A model generated the notes under the pieces. It was not told the DNA's origin and did no database searches. It saw nothing but the letters and a program-made list of their open reading frames with translations. Both the position numbers and the translations under genes were made by a program. Shown here one piece after another: positions 6,556-14,055 of a stretch of 35,418 nt of DNA. Source of the DNA: Actinomycetes bacterium (GTDB lineage: Bacteria; Actinomycetota; Actinomycetes; Nanopelagicales; Nanopelagicaceae); assembly GCA_023252155.1 (NCBI GenBank), contig JAHEXJ010000015.1, positions 1-35,418 of the forward strand, read 5' to 3'. Each line of letters begins with the position of its first letter. Position 1 is the stretch's first letter.

Positions 6556-8987
6556 TTTGTAATCGCGATCCAATCCAGATTCTCAGCACATAGTTGCGGT
6601 ATTCGGGAGAGGGAGATTTGTTTAGCCTTTGCATCGCCGGCAAATTGAGTAGACAGGAATATTGGTCCGAATCTATAGGCAACATCGCTTCCAGGCATAA
6701 GAATTGGACTCGTGTAAATAAGGGTTAAGACGTGCTGCCCCGCAGAAATGTGAACATTGGTTAATGTGTTGGTCAAGGTTGGATTGCCCTCGAATACCGA
6801 ATGGCCTGAGTAAATCTGATTTCCATCAATAAGCAAACTTAACTTTCCGGGGAAGCTCCCAGCCAAAGAGAGGTCGTAGAAGCCGGTTTCGTCGACGGAA
6901 AAGGTCCTTGAAAACCCCCCAGAGCCGGTTCGATCTACCGCCCCACTTGATGCACCGGTCGGAATCCACGAGGATGGTAAATCTCCATTTGAGAAACTTA
7001 TGAGATACGTCTTATTTCGAACCACCGCAAAGATCTTGTCGCCATTTGTCCGTTGAGCAAGGAATTTCGTTACATCTTGGCACGCGGGGATAGATCCTGG
7101 GGTGAAGTTGTTTCCTAGCGGGAGCATGTACTTTATCGCCGGCGAATTGGCCACCTTCCGCCAGACTTCGTAATGCATTCCACTCCATGCGAGTTCATAA
7201 TTCAACGGCGGTCTGCTGGCGACAGGGGATTTCCGCAATACCAATACGTTGTAGCTGTTGATGGTAGCCGAGTCAAACAATCCGATGTCAGCCGAGAATC
7301 CCTTGGGAACTTGAGTACCGTCGCTCATCAAAATCGGATGGACGCGAAGTTCACTCGCCGATTCGGTCCCTGAATCCCGCAAGAAGTATCTTGCGCCAAA
7401 AACTGAATAATCTGTCATCAAAGTTGGCCCTTGACCAGCAAAGGTTATACCTATCTGACGAAGTTCATTTACTTGCGAGTATGGGGCGATCCAAATGTTG
7501 CGGTAGGTCATCACATCTGAAACAAGAACTCCGGACGCTGCAGCGACTGAAAGTGCTAATAATATGTATTGTGTTTTCACTTGCCCGAAATTGAATTTCG
7601 GATTATCACCCAGCCACGTCCACGCTTCATAGGCTCCGATACAACCTGCAAAAACGAATACTGGAGAAGCTACTGCAATTGCTTTGCCCGTGATCCATAT
7701 CCCAGCAAAATAATCTGAGTATCCAATGACGGACACGCAAGAAACCACCAAAGCAGGAAGTATCCAGAATCCGTTCTTGAACGATGATGCGATCCCGACT
7801 ATGACCATTGCGAGTGCAATCGCAATTAGCGAATACGTCAAGGGCTTAAATTTCGGGTCTAGGCGAAAATCCCCACTGGGCCAGATGCCCATCACTTGTA
7901 ACAAATTCAATGGCCTCGTCAGGTTTCCTGGATCGGTAATCACCGGGACAAAGAATCTTCCTAAGGCGTTATTCCCCGCCCTCAAGAAATAGACACCAAC
8001 GCCGGACGCAACCACGACAGCGGCTAATATTCCCAAAAAGATTTTGCGATTTGCAAAAGAGATCTTGGTCAAGAGGGCTACAAACACAATGGGCAGAACC
8101 AAGCCAAGGCTCGTCTTTCCCCCAACAAAGTAGAACCCCAGGAGTGTGACTGCTGAGTAAGCAAAACGTTCCGACTTGCTACTTACCTGTGTTGTAGTAA
8201 GCAGCAAGTAGGCCAAGAGGAGAAGCGGAAGGAGAATTACGATCTCCTTAATTCCGCCCCACATTTCATACGAAAATATCGTTGAAGCCAAAAGCGAGAC
8301 AGTTCCAACAACGAAAGTAATCCACTTTTTGGCTATCCGCTCCCGGGCAATGACGACGAGAACCATCGCCGACATTCCAGCGGCCAGTGCGAGATAAGGT
8401 TGAAATAGCCAAGCCCTTTCAATGCCAGACATTTTGGACATGACGCCAAAGGGAACAAAAGACCCAAGTGGATAGCTGAAATTGTCCGGAGCGATAGAAC
8501 CGGACGTGGTTCCGAAGATAATCTGCATGAGTCGTTCATAAGTCGAATTAATGACATTGATGCCGGTTTGGCCCACAGTCATAAGGCGATTGGTTATCGC
8601 AAACCATGAGGCCGTGTCATCTAGCTGAACCCACCCTGCCCAACTTGGATGGCCGTAAGCCATGACTGGCAATCCAGAAAGGAAATAAACACAGATTCCT
8701 GCAAGTCCAGACGGCCAATCAAAGAGAAAATAACTTCGGAACCAAATGGCGCTCACAAAGAAACCGAGAATTGAAAGAATTCCGATTAACGTTGCTACAT
8801 ATGGGACTGTGCTGGCATTCATCGTGAGGAGACTTCCCAAGATCACGATGAGCAAGAATCCCATTGGCACGGTCAGGGCAAAATTCAGGCGTTTGCGAAT
8901 CGCCAAGGAGAGCAATAATCCAAGTCCGTACGAAGTCAGCACCATGAGGGCTGGAGCCAGTAGCCAAACGAGGATCATTTCCACCAT
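6552..8987 (-). CDS. Large polytopic membrane protein with exported C-terminal domain
   Basis: 811 residues. About a dozen hydrophobic segments fill residues 1 to about 505, with a large loop carrying SWAGWVQLDDTASWFAIT. The architecture resembles actinobacterial membrane glycosyltransferases of the GT-C/arabinofuranosyltransferase type and similar unnamed proteins, but I do not see a decisive catalytic motif. The last 300 residues are soluble and presumably extracytoplasmic; roughly 680-780 look like a beta-sandwich of carbohydrate-binding or PA14-like type (FSVDETGFYDLSLAGS, KLSLLIDGNQIY, HISAGQHVLTLIY). The ATG has GAGGAG 6 nt upstream. Neighbouring galE and glycosyltransferases suggest polysaccharide or glycolipid assembly. 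Its TAG overlaps the stop of the glyoxalase remnant. Confidence 0.75.
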   Translation of the reverse strand: MVEMILVWLLAPALMVLTSYGLGLLLSLAIRKRLNFALTVPMGFLLIVILGSLLTMNASTVPYVATLIGILSILGFFVSAIWFRSYFLFDWPSGLAGICVYFLSGLPVMAYGHPSWAGWVQLDDTASWFAITNRLMTVGQTGINVINSTYERLMQIIFGTTSGSIAPDNFSYPLGSFVPFGVMSKMSGIERAWLFQPYLALAAGMSAMVLVVIARERIAKKWITFVVGTVSLLASTIFSYEMWGGIKEIVILLPLLLLAYLLLTTTQVSSKSERFAYSAVTLLGFYFVGGKTSLGLVLPIVFVALLTKISFANRKIFLGILAAVVVASGVGVYFLRAGNNALGRFFVPVITDPGNLTRPLNLLQVMGIWPSGDFRLDPKFKPLTYSLIAIALAMVIVGIASSFKNGFWILPALVVSCVSVIGYSDYFAGIWITGKAIAVASPVFVFAGCIGAYEAWTWLGDNPKFNFGQVKTQYILLALSVAAASGVLVSDVMTYRNIWIAPYSQVNELRQIGITFAGQGPTLMTDYSVFGARYFLRDSGTESASELRVHPILMSDGTQVPKGFSADIGLFDSATINSYNVLVLRKSPVASRPPLNYELAWSGMHYEVWRKVANSPAIKYMLPLGNNFTPGSIPACQDVTKFLAQRTNGDKIFAVVRNKTYLISFSNGDLPSSWIPTGASSGAVDRTGSGGFSRTFSVDETGFYDLSLAGSFPGKLSLLIDGNQIYSGHSVFEGNPTLTNTLTNVHISAGQHVLTLIYTSPILMPGSDVAYRFGPIFLSTQFAGDAKAKQISLSRIPQLCAENLDWIAITN

Positions 8988-9105
8988 TAGGACTCCTCAG
9001 AGCTCTGGCCATTTTCTAGCGGGCTTATCTTAGAAACTTTAGCAAACTTGTTCGGCCAATTCAGTGGCACCATAGTGATTCCTAAATCAATTGCAGATTT
9101 CCCTG

Positions 9106-9111
9106 TAGCCT
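9106..9111 (+). promoter_or_regulatory. -10 element before a broken glycosyltransferase
   Basis: TAGCCT, 6 nt, then GTG 9118. The same layout as other leaderless starts in this window suggests the promoter survives although the gene is broken. Confidence 0.4.
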
Positions 9112-9117
9112 AAGAGG

Positions 9118-9279
9118 GTGACCATTTCGTCCGACAAGGGAAATTCGCCAAGAATTACCGTGGTAATTCCGGCGTACAAGGTTGCCAAACACATCTTGGG
9201 AGTGCTGAGTAACATCGGTCCAGAGGTGACGCGAATCATCGTTGTCGATGATTGTTGCCCTTCCGCATGGCAACGGTAA
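9118..9279 (+). pseudogene. Family 2 glycosyltransferase, N-terminal fragment (broken)
   Basis: The 53-codon frame reads SPRITVVIPAYKVAKHILGV, then IGPEVTRIIVVDDCCP before hitting TAA at 9277. This is the classic first Rossmann strand and DD motif of family 2 glycosyltransferases (consensus VVIPAYN...IIVVDDC-P-G). After CCP the expected P-x-G-x-G continues one frame away as PHGNGNRLKFLLQ, so a single-base insertion (or two-base deletion) is the likely first lesion. Downstream of about 9310 no glycosyltransferase similarity is recognisable in any frame, and galE begins from the other strand at 9446, so the rest of the gene is lost or decayed. Apart from this fragment the 458-bp stretch 8988-9445 holds nothing I recognise. 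Confidence 0.75.
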
Positions 9280-9445
9280 TCGCCTGAAGTTCTTGCTCCA
9301 GTCCAAAATAATGGCGAGAGGCATCAGTTATATCCATCTACAAAAAAGTCACAGCATCCGGGATCATTCCAAAATAGGAATCTCTGACGTTTTTCAGCGC
9401 AGCGCGATCCTTCTCCCAATAGTGTTCAGAATTTCTATCAAAGGC

Positions 9446-10408
9446 CTACCAATTCCTCCACGCAGAATTCACGATTTCTTGTAATAAATATTCAGGGCGA
9501 AAATTCAAAAGCATCCGCGCGAGTTCTCCACTCGCGACGCTAGCGATCGGGTCAAAATTACGAGCGGCCGCGGCACGGAACGGAATCTTCTCTCCTGATG
9601 CGATCTCCATTGCTTTAATAACTTCAAATACGGTTGAACCAGTTCCCGATCCTAAGTTGACGATAATCGAAGCATCTGGAGATTTCGTTCGATCCAAAAA
9701 ATCTAATGCCAGAATATGAGCTCGAACGATGTCCAAGACATGGATGTAATCACGTATGCAACTACCGTCACGTGTAGGCAAGTTTGTTCCAAAAACCTCC
9801 GTTACTTCGCCTTTCTTAATGTTACGAATCAAAGTAGGAATAAGATTCTGTGCTTTGTGCTCCATCAAACTTGGGGACTTCGCACCGGCAACATTAAAGA
9901 AACGAAAGATAAGTGCATTAAATCCAAGATCCATAACGGATTTAAGTATCACTTCCTCTGCCATTGCTTTCGATTCACCATATGAGTTCACGGGACTTAT
10001 AGGATCCGATTCTCTAAAATTCGGACCAATTGGATTTGGACCATAGACGGCCGCGGTTGAAGAAAATATGAGATAACCGATTCCCGCCTCTTTGACCGCT
10101 TGAATCACGTTTTTTGTGCCTTCAAGATTTGTTTCAAAAAATTCAATCCCATCCCCGAGCGAATTATTTACCATCTTCTTGGCAGCTAAATGAAATATTG
10201 CATCAACGTTTTCCCTTTTTACTACGGAAACTAATGCATCAAGATCAAGTATGTTGGTTTCATATATCGCGTAATGTGGCGAATTCCTAGTAGTACTCAG
10301 AGCATTTGAAAAATCATCCACGACAACCACTTCGTTGCCGATTGCCAACATCTCTTGCACCAGATGAGACCCTATATAGCCTGCGCCGCCCGTTACAAGA
10401 ACTTTCAT
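9446..10408 (-). CDS. galE: UDP-glucose 4-epimerase
   Basis: 320 residues, extended short-chain dehydrogenase. The NAD-binding motif GGAGYIGSH is at 7-15, the catalytic Ser/Thr lies in FSSTAAVYG near 118, and the catalytic pair is Tyr143/Lys147 in YGESK. RDYIHVLDIVRAH and the C-terminal substrate loop are also present. It interconverts UDP-glucose and UDP-galactose in the cytoplasm to feed surface glycan synthesis; a related UDP-sugar specificity is possible. The start ATG lies 5 nt after the DUF2304 stop, so expression is coupled to the upstream genes. Base composition is AT-richer than flanking genes, as in the adjacent glycosyltransferase genes. Confidence 0.9.
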   Translation of the reverse strand: MKVLVTGGAGYIGSHLVQEMLAIGNEVVVVDDFSNALSTTRNSPHYAIYETNILDLDALVSVVKRENVDAIFHLAAKKMVNNSLGDGIEFFETNLEGTKNVIQAVKEAGIGYLIFSSTAAVYGPNPIGPNFRESDPISPVNSYGESKAMAEEVILKSVMDLGFNALIFRFFNVAGAKSPSLMEHKAQNLIPTLIRNIKKGEVTEVFGTNLPTRDGSCIRDYIHVLDIVRAHILALDFLDRTKSPDASIIVNLGSGTGSTVFEVIKAMEIASGEKIPFRAAAARNFDPIASVASGELARMLLNFRPEYLLQEIVNSAWRNW

Positions 10409-10413
10409 AAAAT

Positions 10414-10758
10414 CTAGGACTTTCCATGTATTCTGGAATTTGCTTCGTGTAGCGCGGCTTCTCTAACGACTACACACAACAGGGTTTGGGTTTTTGCTGC
10501 CTCAATCAGAATTAAGATGGAAAGAGCAACGATCGAACACGCGGAAATATAAACTATTAGGTCTGTACCGCGACCTACACCTAGAGATACCGCGATTTCC
10601 TGAAGTAGACTTGGAAATAAGATAGCCAAGAGTAAAAAGATGACTAGTAGTAACAGGCCAACTCGCGACAAAGCCTTGCCGACGTACTTGTTATACCCCC
10701 TCAACATGTAGACGATGAAAAAGAGGACCAATATAAGTAAGAACTGAATCGGCTTCAT
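10414..10758 (-). CDS. DUF2304 family membrane protein
   Basis: 114 residues with three hydrophobic helices: about 5-17, 31-51 and 65-85. The diagnostic LGVGRGTDLIVY follows the second helix. DUF2304 proteins are small inner-membrane proteins regularly encoded beside a family 2 glycosyltransferase; they are thought to help anchor or accompany it in moving a sugar to a polyprenyl carrier. The ATG overlaps the glycosyltransferase stop by 4 nt (ATGA), and galE follows 5 nt downstream, so the three genes form one operon. Confidence 0.85.
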   Translation of the reverse strand: MKPIQFLLILVLFFIVYMLRGYNKYVGKALSRVGLLLLVIFLLLAILFPSLLQEIAVSLGVGRGTDLIVYISACSIVALSILILIEAAKTQTLLCVVVREAALHEANSRIHGKS

Positions 10759-11441
10759 CGTTGTCCCAAGAATTTATCAAAGAGGATGTTTATTCCATTA
10801 ACGAGGGGCTGTCCCTTTTTCCTGCTGTAAGGAGTGTAAATGATCTCGACTGGAACCTCCACATAAGTTAGCCCTAGACTCTTGATCTGCCGCAAAATTT
10901 CATCGGCATGACCGAATCCAGGTTGTTTCAAACTAATCCTCACTGCTGCGCTTCGCTTAAACGCTCGTAAGCCGTTATGCCGATCCGTAACCCGGAGGCC
11001 GATACTGTATCTTGCCAATTTAGCACTGACCCGAAGTATCACGTATTTGAGTCGTCCGCCACCAAATTTCCCTTCAATGAATCTACTACCGAGGGCGACA
11101 TCAACATTTTCTAACACCAGCCTTTCTACCAGGGAAATCACGTTTCCTGGTAAGTGCTGTCCGTCCGCATCATAAGTCACCAAATAGTCGCCCAGTTGAG
11201 GATTACGTTTGAAATATTCAAATCCGGTCTGCAGCGCAGCCCCCTGCCCAAGATTAATACTGTGACGTATCACATCAATCCCGAGCGAATTGACCAGATC
11301 AAACGTATTGTCCGTGCTGCCGTCGTCAACTAATACGATCGTGAATCCCGCACTTTTGAGAGGCTGTAAAACACCTTCGATTACTTCCGCCTCATTTAGA
11401 GCAGGAACGATCACTGAGATTCGAGAAGGGTCCACGTCCAT
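10755..11441 (-). CDS. Family 2 glycosyltransferase (DPM1-like)
   Basis: 228 residues, GT-A fold. Motifs visible: SVIVPALNEAEVIEGVL at 9-25, VLVDDGSTDNT at 37-46, the metal-binding DAD at 91-93 in VTYDADGQH, and the C-terminal VTDRHNGLRAFKR and VEVPVEIIYTPYSR segments typical of dolichyl/polyprenyl-phosphate sugar transferases. It probably transfers a sugar from a nucleotide donor to a polyprenyl phosphate at the cytoplasmic face. First gene of the operon with DUF2304 and galE. TAGATT lies 6 nt before the ATG, so the mRNA is probably leaderless. Confidence 0.87.
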   Translation of the reverse strand: MDVDPSRISVIVPALNEAEVIEGVLQPLKSAGFTIVLVDDGSTDNTFDLVNSLGIDVIRHSINLGQGAALQTGFEYFKRNPQLGDYLVTYDADGQHLPGNVISLVERLVLENVDVALGSRFIEGKFGGGRLKYVILRVSAKLARYSIGLRVTDRHNGLRAFKRSAAVRISLKQPGFGHADEILRQIKSLGLTYVEVPVEIIYTPYSRKKGQPLVNGINILFDKFLGQR

Positions 11442-11447
11442 AACGGC

Positions 11448-11453
11448 AATCTA
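11448..11453 (-). promoter_or_regulatory. -10 element of the glycosyltransferase/galE operon
   Basis: Minus strand reads TAGATT, 6 nt, ATG 11441. No Shine-Dalgarno is present. No clear -35 hexamer. Confidence 0.45.
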
Positions 11454-11826
11454 CACTTTTGAGTACACAATTCCCGAACGGGCTCTACTTTTCTGTCAAT
11501 TATATTGCGGCAGCTCAGCAAACGCTTAAGTGTTACTTCGGATTCCTATGGAATTGTCGCATCAAAGAATGTCCGGAGTCAGCGTAAGTATCCATGGATA
11601 ATCTTGCTCGCTCTGGACTGGCCGGTATCCTTGGCCAACTTAAAATTCTGGACTCTCTCGAGTGATTCGTCTCTGGTCGTCTAGGATTTTCGACCCAAAA
11701 ATCTTTCAAGCCCCTGAGGGAAACTCAAACAACTTCAAGCAAATTGCTTGGAATCCGACTAGCCATTAGTTCCCATTCGTCTAGACGAACAACCAACTAA
11801 TGTAGTACGACCACTCACGCTTTTTC
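11454..11826. other. Intergenic region with one palindrome
   Basis: About 370 bp between divergent genes. I see no ORF with a start signal and no RNA family. The only notable element is the palindrome at 11776-11789; the promoter of the plus-strand gene begins at 11827. Confidence 0.5.
11776..11789. promoter_or_regulatory. Perfect 14-bp palindrome, possible operator
   Basis: TTCGTCTAGACGAA reads identically on both strands. Its centre lies about 70 bp upstream of the -10 box of the secreted-protein gene, compatible with an activator or repressor dimer site. It does not match the LexA consensus. Confidence 0.35.
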
Positions 11827-11855
11827 TTGTCGGATCAGTGGAGCAAGCGTAATTT
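11827..11855 (+). promoter_or_regulatory. Promoter with -35 and -10, leaderless gene
   Basis: TTGTCG at 11827-11832, a 17-nt spacer, TAATTT at 11850-11855, 7 nt, then ATG 11863. This is the best sigma-70-like promoter in the window. It shows that the in-frame TTG at 11827 is a -35 box rather than a start codon. Confidence 0.65.
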
Positions 11856-11862
11856 CATAGTC

Positions 11863-13089
11863 ATGCGGCACAACCTGTCGTGGAAAACCTTCGCCTTTAC
11901 GGTCTTCGTAACATGCGTATCACTTCTGTCGACCGCAGTTAGCGCGACTGCTGCTTATAAGCCGATCAAGCTCAGCCTTCCCTCGCAACTCCCTCAAGTC
12001 ACCCAGGGCAAGTCATACAACTACTCACTTGCAAGCCGTGTTTCCGGTGGCACAGGCAAGCCATATTTATGGAAGCTAACTGGCGCCCTCCCTGTAAGGC
12101 TCGGCTTTAATTCATCGGCCGGCATAATTGTTGGGACGGTCATTAGCCCAGCAAGTGTCGGCACCTACCCTTTGACGATTTGCGTCTCTGGCGGAAAGAA
12201 GGGGGCAGTCGCCAAGATTGCGAACAGGATTTGTAAAACCACAAGACTCGTGGTGATAGCCGCCTCGACTGTTAAGACCAGCAACGCCTCTGGAATTTAC
12301 AGCGGAAATATCAATTGGCCTGACGTATCAGTTACCACGATTAGCAACACCTGCGGTGCGCAAGTCATGTATCGCACAATCACTCTTCAAGAGGGTGTCA
12401 ACGGTGCGATCACTGGAAGTGTTGACAACGGCACTCAAATTTCAGGAACAAGAGTCGGCAGCACAATGACAGTCACACTTCAAACTTCGCATTGGGGTAC
12501 GCGTGGTCCATTTACGTGGCAGTGGTCCGGGTCAACATTAAGCGGAACTTTGGTGGCGATCTGCTACAACCTCTCAACCAACGAATTACTTAGAGAAGGC
12601 ACTTACACCTTCACATTAAGTAAGAGCAAGAGCACAACAACGCCAATCCCGGTCGTGACACCAACGCCAACCCCTACACCAACCCCTACACCAACCCCAA
12701 CGCCTACGCCTACGCCTACGCCTGCGCCATCAATTTCAAGTTCATCTGGTACCTACACGGGTTACATCAACTTCCCCAACTTGAACTCTGACGGCAGTTG
12801 GACAGGTTGCGTAGCGGCCTCAATTTATCGAAGCCTGACTCTGGTCGAGGGCGCGAACGGAGCAATTACTGGGACCACAAACCACGAAAAGATGCAGACT
12901 CTTACGGGAACCCGAAGCGGAAACTCAATAACCGTAACCCTGCAATCGGCATGGGGTCCACGCGGACCTTATGTATGGCAGTGGAGCGGAACAACGTTGA
13001 CGGGAACTCTGCCGGCGTTCTGCTGGAGTCTAGACACGGGCGCCAAATTAAATGAAGGTTCGTACACCTTCACCTTACAAAGAAGCTAA
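11863..13089 (+). CDS. Secreted protein with Ig-like domain and duplicated domain
   Basis: 408 residues from this start. Residues 1-30 are a signal peptide ending SATA. Residues about 35-130 resemble a putative Ig/cadherin-like module (LPQVTQGKSYNYSLASRVSGGTGKPYLWKLTGALP, the He_PIG pattern). Two homologous modules of about 110 residues follow, starting SGIYSGNIN and SGTYTGYIN. Both share a strand with R-x-LTL-x-EG-x-NGAITG, a strand T-x-TLQ-x-x-WG-x-RGP-x-x-WQWSG, and a closing EG-x-YTFTL; each carries two cysteines that could pair. A Thr-Pro linker of about 22 residues separates them. No anchor motif is seen. Function unknown; the WQWSG-rich beta modules suggest ligand or glycan binding (inference). 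The stop overlaps the convergent hemerythrin stop. Confidence 0.8.
   Translation: MRHNLSWKTFAFTVFVTCVSLLSTAVSATAAYKPIKLSLPSQLPQVTQGKSYNYSLASRVSGGTGKPYLWKLTGALPVRLGFNSSAGIIVGTVISPASVGTYPLTICVSGGKKGAVAKIANRICKTTRLVVIAASTVKTSNASGIYSGNINWPDVSVTTISNTCGAQVMYRTITLQEGVNGAITGSVDNGTQISGTRVGSTMTVTLQTSHWGTRGPFTWQWSGSTLSGTLVAICYNLSTNELLREGTYTFTLSKSKSTTTPIPVVTPTPTPTPTPTPTPTPTPTPTPAPSISSSSGTYTGYINFPNLNSDGSWTGCVAASIYRSLTLVEGANGAITGTTNHEKMQTLTGTRSGNSITVTLQSAWGPRGPYVWQWSGTTLTGTLPAFCWSLDTGAKLNEGSYTFTLQRS
12658..12725. repeat. Thr-Pro coding hexamer repeat
   Basis: Runs of ccaacn and cctacn hexamers encode alternating Thr-Pro in the linker between the duplicated domains. Synonymous variants interrupt the array, so it is older than the 24-bp array at 3220. 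Confidence 0.85.
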
Positions 13090-13517
13090 ATGCCTTGGGC
13101 GGATTCCATCGCATCCCAAATTGGTCCATCTAAAGTCACCGCTGATGCAGGGAAAAGCCCGTTCTCTTCATTGCTAATGTTGTTACGTAATGTGATTTCT
13201 AATTCGCCAATCGCGGTGACTTCCCCTGATCCAATTCTTCCAACCAATTCGTCAATTTCCTGATGCTCTGCTTGCAATTTTGCAAGCGACTCCGCGAATT
13301 CTAAATCCGGTTTAAGGGCCTCAAAGAGCCCGTCTTCCTCAAGTTTGTTGTGGTTGGCGATCATCGCTGCCAACTCACCGGCTTTACGCGAGGCAAATTT
13401 TGCATCTTCAAGTTCGCATGCCCGCCGAACTTCGCCTAATTTATTGATTATCTGTTCATGCTGGATCGTGAGCAGTCGGATGACTGTGAGTGATTGACAT
13501 CCACAATAAGAACACAT
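13086..13517 (-). CDS. Hemerythrin domain protein with MCSYCGC start
   Basis: 143 residues, four-helix hemerythrin HHE domain; cytoplasmic di-iron protein expected to bind oxygen or respond to oxidative/nitrosative stress. Expected ligands are visible as His20 (QHEQI), His56 and Glu60 (NHNKLEE), His85 (EHQEI) and Glu117 (EENGLFP). The position that normally provides another histidine in the last helix (L-x-x-H-I-x-x-E-E) is Asn113 here, which may leave the iron site incomplete. The N-terminal C-x-x-C-G-C cluster is typical of an actinobacterial subgroup. The ATG at 13517 is chosen because TAGGCT lies 7 nt upstream and the longer frame has no homology. Divergent from osmC; TAG overlaps the preceding gene's TAA. 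Confidence 0.85.
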   Translation of the reverse strand: MCSYCGCQSLTVIRLLTIQHEQIINKLGEVRRACELEDAKFASRKAGELAAMIANHNKLEEDGLFEALKPDLEFAESLAKLQAEHQEIDELVGRIGSGEVTAIGELEITLRNNISNEENGLFPASAVTLDGPIWDAMESAQGI

Positions 13518-13524
13518 TGCTGCC

Positions 13525-13530
13525 AGCCTA
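13525..13530 (-). promoter_or_regulatory. -10 element of the hemerythrin gene
   Basis: Minus strand TAGGCT, 7 nt, ATG 13517. It lies within the left arm of the inverted repeat at 13525-13554, so binding there would block transcription. Confidence 0.45.
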
Positions 13531-13554
13531 CCTTCTAATAAGGCGAGGTAGGCT
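13525..13554. promoter_or_regulatory. Inverted repeat over the hemerythrin promoter
   Basis: AGCCTACCT (13525-13533) and its exact complement AGGTAGGCT (13546-13554) flank 12 nt. The left arm contains the hemerythrin -10 box (minus strand TAGGCT, 7 nt before ATG 13517). Position and symmetry suggest an operator shared with the divergent OsmC gene. Confidence 0.5.
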
Positions 13555-13620
13555 ACATGGTGACAAGAATCCCATGCGCAAATCATTTGCACCAATTTCA
13601 CATACAGAGATAGGACCACA

Positions 13621-14040
13621 ATGACTACAACGAGAAAATCTTCAGCAATTTGGAATGGAAATTTGCTTGAAGGAAATGGCACAGTCTCTTTGCAATCATC
13701 AGGATTAGGCACTTTCAATATTTCGTGGCCAGCACGAGCCCAAGACCCGAATGGTCAAACGAGTCCCGAGGAATTGCTTGGAGCAGCACATGCAGCCTGT
13801 TTTTCAATGGCATTGTCGAATGGACTGGCAAAAGCAGGCACTCCTCCAACCCAATTGCGCACTTCTGCGGAAGTTGATTTTGTGCCAGGTACCGGAATTA
13901 CCGAAATACGATTGACCGTCAATGGAGACGTACCCAACCTTGATGCAACCGGATTTCAAGCCGCAGCAGAATTGGCTAAAATCAATTGCCCGGTGAGCCA
14001 GGCACTCAAATCGGTACCAATAAAACTCGTCATTGCGTAG
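13621..14040 (+). CDS. OsmC/Ohr family peroxide reductase
   Basis: 139 residues. OsmC proteins are dimeric cytoplasmic thiol peroxidases that reduce organic hydroperoxides using two cysteines. Both are present: Cys60 in AAHAACFSMALS and Cys123 in INCPVSQAL. The N-terminal WNGNLLEGNGTVSLQSS and the TSPEELLGAAHA loop match the OsmC (rather than Ohr) branch. Only a weak AGG precedes the ATG. It diverges from hemerythrin with 103 bp between them and is followed 15 bp later by pirin, so osmC and pirin are probably cotranscribed in an oxidative-stress group. Confidence 0.9.
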   Translation: MTTTRKSSAIWNGNLLEGNGTVSLQSSGLGTFNISWPARAQDPNGQTSPEELLGAAHAACFSMALSNGLAKAGTPPTQLRTSAEVDFVPGTGITEIRLTVNGDVPNLDATGFQAAAELAKINCPVSQALKSVPIKLVIA

Positions 14041-14055
14041 GGCAATCTCTCACGC

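Noticed and set aside
11827-11862. TTG 11827 as start of the secreted protein
   Set aside because: TTG there is part of a -35 box with 17-nt spacing to TAATTT; ATG 11863 gives a clean signal peptide.
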